Assembly: GCA_019322895.1 (NCBI GenBank)
Contig: JAHWHZ010000001.1
Coordinates: 186,001-250,000, forward strand
From: Candidatus Woesearchaeota archaeon
GTDB lineage: Archaea > Nanobdellota > Nanobdellia > Woesearchaeales > ARS49
Reading direction: 5' to 3'
Length of the DNA stretch: 64,000 bases
Below, piece by piece: positions 59,562 to 64,000 of this stretch (positions within the stretch are counted from its first letter, which is position 1; every line of letters starts with the position of its first letter). Position numbers and translations under genes: made by a program. The notes beneath the pieces were generated by a model. The model did not search any database and was not told where the DNA came from. It worked only from the letters and a program-made list of their open reading frames with translations.

Positions 59562-61733
59562 ATGGTGATAACACAAATAAAAAAACGAAACGGCGAACTT
59601 CTCCCTTTTGACAGGGTAAAGATATCCACAGCTATATACAAGGCAGCAGTTGCAGTTGGCGGAAAAGACCGCGCAAGAGCAGATGACTTGGCAAGGCAGG
59701 TAGAGCATGTCCTGAACAAGAAATTCGGGGACCGGATACCAACAGTTGAAGAGATACAAGATATAGTAGAGACTGTATTGATTGACCAGGGCCATGGCAA
59801 GACTGCAAAAGCATATATTCTATACAGGCAGAGGCACAAAGAAGTGAGAGAAGCAAAAGAGATTCTGCTTGGAAAATCAACCTCATTAAAAATATCACTT
59901 AACTCTTTGGCAGTCCTTAAAGGAAGATACCTCTTGAAAGACCCTGCAGGAAACATCATAGAAACCCCTGAAGAACTATTTCATAGGGTTGCAGAAAACA
60001 TCTCATTGGCAGAACGCAAGTACGGCGGAGACCTTAAAAAAGCAGAAGAAGAGTTCTATAACGCGATGACTTCTATGAAGTTCATGCCATGCTCCCCAAC
60101 CTTGATGAATGCAGGAGCCCCGCTTCAACAATTATCTGCCTGCTTTGTTCTTCCAGTCGGAGACAGCATCAAGGAGATTTTTGAGGCAGTAAAGTCAACT
60201 GCGATAATCCACCAGACTGGCGGCGGAACTGGCTTCAGCTTCTCAAGATTAAGGCCCAGGAATGACATTGTCATTTCAACAAAAGGCATTGCCTCTGGCC
60301 CGCTGTCTTTCATAAGAGTATTTGACACTGCCACAGACGTTATAAATCAAGGCGGCAAGAGAAGAGGGGCGAATATGGGCATTCTAAGGATAGATCATCC
60401 AGACATTATGGATTTCATTGTTGCAAAAGAAAAGACAAATGTGTTGAACAATTTCAATATCTCGGTTGCTTTGACAGATGATTTCATGGAAAAAGTCAAG
60501 AAAGGCGAAGATTATGAATTGATAAGCCCGCGAACAAAAAGGGTGGTCCAAAAACTCAATGCAAAGAAAGTATTTGACTTGATTGTCTTGATGGCCTGGA
60601 AAAACGGCGAGCCAGGCATTGTTTTCATTGACAAGATCAACAAGGACAACCCAACGCCGGAGATTGGAGAGATAGAAAGCACAAATCCCTGCGGAGAACA
60701 GCCTTTATTGCCTTACGAAAGCTGCAATCTTGGCTCAATAAACCTTGCAAAATATGTCAAGAAAGACCAGCAGATAGATTGGGATGGATTAAAAGCTTGC
60801 TGCAAGCTGGCAGTCCATTTCATGGATAATGTCATTGATATGAATAATCTGCCTCTGCCACAGATTGAAGAAGTGACTCGCGCCAATAGAAAGATAGGAA
60901 TAGGTGTCATGGGCTGGGCAGACATGCTTTACCAGTTAAGAATCCCTTATAATTCTGATGAAGCAGTGCAGCTGGCAGAAAAAGTGATGAAGTTTGTAGA
61001 TGAAGAGATAAAGATAGCATCAGAAGAGCTTGCAGCAAAGAGAGGGCCTTTTCCAAATATTCGCAAGAGCATCTACAAGAATTCAACTCCAATCAGGAAT
61101 GCTGCAAGGACAACTATTGCTCCTACCGGCACAATCAGCATGATTGCAGACTGCTCATCTGGCATTGAGCCTATGTTCTCAATAGCATATGTCAAGAAAG
61201 TGATGGAAGGCAAAGAACTGGTTTACATCAATCAGCATTTCAAGGATGCAGTGAGAGACGCTGGAATCTTTTCTGAAGAGCTGATACAGAAAGTCACCAA
61301 TAAAGCATCTATACAAGATGTTGAAGAGATTCCTGAGGATTTGAGAAAAGTGTTTGTTACTGCATTTGACATAACACCTGAATGGCATGTCAAGATGCAG
61401 GCTGCTTTCCAGAAATACACGAATAATGCAGTCAGCAAGACAGTCAATTTCCCAAATAAAGCAACAACAGCAGAAGTTGAACAAGTATACATGCTTGCTT
61501 ATGATACTGGCTGCAAAGGCGTTACTGTCTACAGAGATGGCAGCAGGGAAGGACAGATTCTTAATGTCAATACAGAAAAGAAAGGCGACGAAGAAGAAGA
61601 GGAAAAAGAAGAAGCAAAAGGAAGCAAGGGCAAGTTTGATGAAAAGAATTGTCCTGAATGCAAGAGTGCAATGGTTTTCAGCGAGGGCTGCTCAACCTGC
61701 CCTTCTTGCGGATATTCAAAATGTAGCTTATAA
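59562..61733 (+). CDS. nrdJ: Class II (adenosylcobalamin-dependent) ribonucleotide reductase, 723 aa
   Basis: Makes deoxynucleotides using B12. N-terminal ATP-cone (VITQIKKRNGELLPFDRVKI) for allosteric control, catalytic core with SACFVLPV, NPCGEQPLLPYESCNLGSIN (cysteine and glutamate), and C-terminal cysteines in CPECKSAMVF ... CSTCPSCGYSKCSL, which act in re-reduction or zinc binding. Length matches NrdJ. Forms a unit with nrdR and the corrinoid adenosyltransferase behind it. Confidence 0.95.
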   Translation: MVITQIKKRNGELLPFDRVKISTAIYKAAVAVGGKDRARADDLARQVEHVLNKKFGDRIPTVEEIQDIVETVLIDQGHGKTAKAYILYRQRHKEVREAKEILLGKSTSLKISLNSLAVLKGRYLLKDPAGNIIETPEELFHRVAENISLAERKYGGDLKKAEEEFYNAMTSMKFMPCSPTLMNAGAPLQQLSACFVLPVGDSIKEIFEAVKSTAIIHQTGGGTGFSFSRLRPRNDIVISTKGIASGPLSFIRVFDTATDVINQGGKRRGANMGILRIDHPDIMDFIVAKEKTNVLNNFNISVALTDDFMEKVKKGEDYELISPRTKRVVQKLNAKKVFDLIVLMAWKNGEPGIVFIDKINKDNPTPEIGEIESTNPCGEQPLLPYESCNLGSINLAKYVKKDQQIDWDGLKACCKLAVHFMDNVIDMNNLPLPQIEEVTRANRKIGIGVMGWADMLYQLRIPYNSDEAVQLAEKVMKFVDEEIKIASEELAAKRGPFPNIRKSIYKNSTPIRNAARTTIAPTGTISMIADCSSGIEPMFSIAYVKKVMEGKELVYINQHFKDAVRDAGIFSEELIQKVTNKASIQDVEEIPEDLRKVFVTAFDITPEWHVKMQAAFQKYTNNAVSKTVNFPNKATTAEVEQVYMLAYDTGCKGVTVYRDGSREGQILNVNTEKKGDEEEEEKEEAKGSKGKFDEKNCPECKSAMVFSEGCSTCPSCGYSKCSL

Positions 61734-61736
61734 AAG

Positions 61737-62330
61737 ATGGCTCCAAACAGGTTAGGCCTGGTGCAGGTTTACACAGGCAATGGAAAAGGAAAAACATCTG
61801 CTTCATTAGGTCTTAGCCTCCGGGCTATTGGCCAAGGTTTTTCCACATATGTAATTCAGTTCATGAAATCAGGGGATTCTGGAGAATTATTCAGTGTCAA
61901 AAAATACATCCCTAATTTCAAGATTGCTCAGTTTGGCAAGGATGCCTTACTAGACAAGCAGATGAAGATGTTTGAGTTTGACGGCAAAGGCAAACTGGAA
62001 GGAACTGATGGCAGATTCCTTTTTCTGCCAGACACTGCTGAAAAAGAGCCTGCAAGAAGAGCTTTAGAGCATGCATCTAATGTAATAAATTCAGGCAAGT
62101 ATGACTTGATTGTGCTTGATGAAATAAACTGCGCACTTGATAAAGGCCTTATTGAAGTTGATGCAGTGCTTAAGCTGCTCAATGAAAAGCCAGAGAATGT
62201 TGAGATAATACTCACTGGCAGGAATGCTCCTGCAGAGATAGTTGAAAAAGCAGATTACGTAAGCGAGATAAAAGAGATAAAGCATCCCTGGAGCCAGGGC
62301 ATTGGCGCCAGAAGAGGCATTGAATACTAA
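61737..62330 (+). CDS. cobO: Cob(I)yrinic acid a,c-diamide / corrinoid adenosyltransferase (CobO/BtuR), 197 aa
   Basis: ATP:corrinoid adenosyltransferase: P-loop GNGKGKTSASLGLSLRAIG, then QFMKSGDSGEL and DEINCALDKGLIEVD, and a C-terminal RRGIEY. It makes adenosylcobalamin, the cofactor of the reductase just upstream (gap 3 nt), so the organism can activate imported corrinoid. No other cobalamin genes are in the window. Overlaps the gins start region only by distance. Confidence 0.93.
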   Translation: MAPNRLGLVQVYTGNGKGKTSASLGLSLRAIGQGFSTYVIQFMKSGDSGELFSVKKYIPNFKIAQFGKDALLDKQMKMFEFDGKGKLEGTDGRFLFLPDTAEKEPARRALEHASNVINSGKYDLIVLDEINCALDKGLIEVDAVLKLLNEKPENVEIILTGRNAPAEIVEKADYVSEIKEIKHPWSQGIGARRGIEY

Positions 62331-62373
62331 AAATATAAATATCACCTATACTTTTCTTTATTTGGGGGTTAGA

Positions 62374-63039
62374 ATGTCAGAAGATTCTAAAGAAGTGAAA
62401 ATAACTTATGAGACCTTGTACGAGATACTTCGCAGGGAAAAAAGCAAGGATGAACTGCAGAAGCTGGATGAATCTTTTTTTCGCGATGTTCTTGAATATC
62501 TTAAAGAAAAGGCGAATATGATAAAAGATGCTGCTGGCAAGCTTGACATGTTTTCTGTTGAAGAGCAGGAAAGTACGCAGAAACAGCTGAACAATGTCCG
62601 GAGAATCCTTAAGGAATTGTATGAAAGAAGGGAAAAAAAGATCATGGAGATGGCATTGAACAAATCAAAGACAAATTCTAATATTATTGATACAACAAAT
62701 CTGCTTGCAAAAGAGCATGAGCTATATAATCGTATTGTACAGCAGTTAGATATGTTCAGGAAAGAGATTTTATTCTCATTGCTTGAGATGAAGACCCCTG
62801 TAATTTCAGAGTTCAAGGAGCCAGAGCCTCCTGCTCCTGAACCAGAACCAACGCCTCCTGAGCCTGCACCAGAGCCAGGACCTTCTAAAGTCAAAGTCAA
62901 ATTCTTGCAAAAAGTTGAGCAGTTTGTGGGCAAAGAACTGGAGCTTTACGGCCCTTTTGAGCCAGAAACAACTGCAGAAATTCCTGTGGAGATTGCAGCT
63001 ATTTTGGTGAATAAAGGCAGTGCTGTGAATGCAGAATAA
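62374..63039 (+). CDS. GINS complex subunit (archaeal Gins15/Gins51-like), 221 aa
   Basis: Replicative helicase accessory, linking MCM and primase/polymerase. N-terminal helical A domain (TYETLYEILRREKSKDE ... FFRDVLEYLKEKANMI), a Pro/Glu-rich linker (PEPEPTPPEPAPEPG), and a small C-terminal B domain (KVKFLQKVEQFVGKEL ... YGPFEPETTAEIPV). The A-B order is of the Gins15 class. Start at MSEDSKEV (GGGGGTTAG upstream). It precedes the ribosomal operon. Confidence 0.85.
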   Translation: MSEDSKEVKITYETLYEILRREKSKDELQKLDESFFRDVLEYLKEKANMIKDAAGKLDMFSVEEQESTQKQLNNVRRILKELYERREKKIMEMALNKSKTNSNIIDTTNLLAKEHELYNRIVQQLDMFRKEILFSLLEMKTPVISEFKEPEPPAPEPEPTPPEPAPEPGPSKVKVKFLQKVEQFVGKELELYGPFEPETTAEIPVEIAAILVNKGSAVNAE

Positions 63040-63048
63040 AAAGGGCAC

Positions 63049-63142
63049 GTGCATAGCGCCTGCGAAGTTCTCTGGTATACTGCGGTTTAGCATAAATCTG
63101 GGTATAGTCAATAACAGAAGCCAAACGAAGCGTGCTATGCAC
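63049..63142. ncRNA. Candidate structured RNA, copy B
   Basis: Second member of the family at 24717-24808. Outer stem GTGCATAGC (63049-63057) pairs with GCTATGCAC (63134-63142); inside it are GCCTGCGAAGTTC (63058-63070), ATAAATCTGGGTA (63092-63104) and AACGAAGCG (63124-63132). Spacing differs from copy A by one nucleotide at each interval. A TATA-like CTTTTTAAAG at 63159-63168 could drive a minus-strand transcript beginning near 63139, but the same box can serve eL42; orientation is unresolved. There is no plausible ORF in the 166-nt interval between GINS and eL42. Confidence 0.45.
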
Positions 63143-63205
63143 ATACTAAAAGGAAAAGCTTTTTAAAGAAATACCTGCTCTGCAGAATAATACGAGGATT
63201 ATATC

Positions 63206-63520
63206 ATGAAACTACCTAAAACTAAAAGAATGCACTGTCCTAAATGCAAGAAGCACACAGAGCACAAGGTCAGCGAAGCAAAGAAAAGAACTCCTAATGC
63301 AACGCACCCCCAGAGTTACGGAAGCAAGCTAAGAGCAAGGAAAAGGGGCGCCTTGGGGCAGGGTTCTAAAGGACGCTATTCTAAGCCAGCTTTGAGCAAA
63401 TGGAAAATGACTGGAAAAAAGCAGTCTAAAAAGCTGGATTTACGATATACTTGCAATGAATGCAAAAAAGCGCACACAGCAGGCAAGGCCTGGCGCGCAA
63501 AAAAGGTGGAGTTTAAATGA
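63206..63520 (+). CDS. rpl44e: Ribosomal protein eL42 (L44e), 104 aa
   Basis: Archaeal-eukaryotic large-subunit protein: MHCPKCKKHTEHKV and a second zinc pair in YTCNECKKAH, with a basic linker (KLRARKRGALGQGSKGRYS). Length is slightly above usual. It opens the common archaeal operon eL42-eS27-aIF2-alpha; eS27 starts at its stop (ATGA). Confidence 0.96.
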   Translation: MKLPKTKRMHCPKCKKHTEHKVSEAKKRTPNATHPQSYGSKLRARKRGALGQGSKGRYSKPALSKWKMTGKKQSKKLDLRYTCNECKKAHTAGKAWRAKKVEFK

Positions 63521-63702
63521 GCGAGATAAAAGAAACTGTTGCTAAATTCATAAAGATCAGATGTCCTAAATGTAAGAATGAACAGATTATTTTTGGCAAG
63601 GCTTCAACTACAATAAACTGCCTTGTGTGCAGCAAGCCATTGGCAGAGCCAACTGGCGGCAAAACAAGAGTCAAGGCAAGAGTGCTTGAAGTCCTAGAAT
63701 AA
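63517..63702 (+). CDS. rps27e: Ribosomal protein eS27 (S27e), 61 aa
   Basis: Small zinc-ribbon protein: IRCPKCKNEQIIFGKASTT and NCLVCSKPLAEPTGGK carry the four cysteine ligands. Length is typical. Starts within the eL42 stop and precedes aIF2-alpha. Confidence 0.96.
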   Translation: MSEIKETVAKFIKIRCPKCKNEQIIFGKASTTINCLVCSKPLAEPTGGKTRVKARVLEVLE

Positions 63703-63733
63703 ATATTAACCAAGCTAGGGGGGATGTGGTAAG

Positions 63734-64000
63734 GTGCTTTTAAAGAAAGAGGGGTTTCCAGAAGAAGACGAGCTAGTTCTTTGCACTGTCACAGCTGTCC
63801 AGTTTCATTCTGTTTTTGCAACACTTGACGAGTACGGCAAAACAGGCCTGATTCACATTTCTGAGATTGCTCCAGGGCGAATAAGGAACATAAGGGATTA
63901 TGTTGTTGAGGGCAAGAAGGTTGTCTGCAAGGTGCTGCGGATTGACAAGCAGAAAGGCCACATTGATTTATCATTGAGAAGGGTCAATGAAGCGCAGAAA
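63734..64000 (+). CDS. eif2A: Translation initiation factor aIF2, alpha subunit (5' part only)
   Basis: Truncated by the window end after 89 codons. GTG start (VLLKKEGFPEEDELVLCTVT) after GGGGGGATGTGG; the S1 domain (YGKTGLIHISEIAPGRIRNI ... VNEAQK) is complete enough to identify. It carries initiator tRNA with aIF2-gamma. Downstream of eL42-eS27 in the usual archaeal order. Confidence 0.9.
   Translation, partial: MLLKKEGFPEEDELVLCTVTAVQFHSVFATLDEYGKTGLIHISEIAPGRIRNIRDYVVEGKKVVCKVLRIDKQKGHIDLSLRRVNEAQK

Noticed and set aside
59078..59959. Minus-strand 293-codon frame opposite nrdR and nrdJ
   Set aside because: Complement of two clear genes, with shadow-frame composition.
1..64000. CRISPR arrays, transposases, integrases or rRNA/tRNA genes
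   Set aside because: No regularly spaced repeats, transposase motifs or tRNA/rRNA signatures were seen on reading both strands.

Overview
The window reads as chromosomal DNA of a small-genome archaeon, most likely a DPANN lineage of the Woesearchaeota/Pacearchaeota kind. Archaeal markers include uL11 with the secE-spt5 pair, eL42, eS27, aIF1A, aIF2-alpha, GINS, thermosome, RNase P protein 4, Elp3, archaeal-type GluRS and ADP-forming acyl-CoA synthetase. Bacterial-looking genes are mixed in: class I GAPDH, signal peptidase II, NrdR, class II ribonucleotide reductase, SufS-type cysteine desulfurase and PlsC. Promoters are archaeal: a TATA box such as TTTATATA often lies about 25 nt before the ATG (leaderless), or a GAGGTGA Shine-Dalgarno is used. 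The lineage call is inference from gene content; there is no rRNA or tRNA in the window.

Layout. 1-6 kb: a CoiA-like nuclease, a very large degenerate family B polymerase-like exonuclease with a SWIM finger, a MagIII/EndoIII-type glycosylase and a Nudix hydrolase. 6.3-11 kb: envelope genes, including lspA, three tandem paralogues of a membrane-anchored cysteine protein, and small membrane proteins. 11-18 kb: response regulator, RNase P subunit, glycolysis (gap-pgk), an ACT protein and a malate/lactate dehydrogenase. 18-22 kb: RNA m5C methyltransferase, a nucleotidyltransferase toxin-like pair inserted at its 5' end, and elp3. 22-28 kb: envelope proteins, a class III pilin-like protein, then the conserved ftsZ-secE-spt5-rpl11 block, FKBP and cmk. 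28-38 kb: thermosome, coiled-coil proteins, a histone-fold protein, gltX, a triple thioredoxin-like protein and sufS. 38-46 kb: two split ADP-forming acyl-CoA synthetase subunits, an MFS permease, and a plsC-ligase-acdA operon. 46-57 kb: aIF1A, SppA, U32 peptidase, glycosyltransferase, a lipoprotein, a short Dph2, a Ser/Thr kinase, AlaX, Nth and cysteine-cluster proteins. 57-64 kb: an alpha-solenoid protein, the nrdR-nrdJ-cobO deoxynucleotide module, GINS, and the eL42-eS27-aIF2-alpha operon.

Strongest leads: (1) two ~93-nt loci (24717-24808 and 63049-63142) that share three conserved blocks at near-identical spacing while their outer 9-bp stems differ in sequence but both pair, suggesting a structured RNA family; (2) the 1234-aa polymerase-like protein with intact exonuclease residues, a lost polymerase motif C and a SWIM finger; (3) a toxin-like module flanked by a fossil of the neighbouring methyltransferase start that differs only at synonymous positions; (4) an LspA together with a lipobox protein; (5) the tandem cysteine-rich surface-protein triplet.

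No CRISPR array, transposase, rRNA or tRNA was seen. Genes are tightly packed, with many 4-bp start/stop overlaps and convergent overlaps; the only non-coding stretch above 300 nt is 28143-28459.
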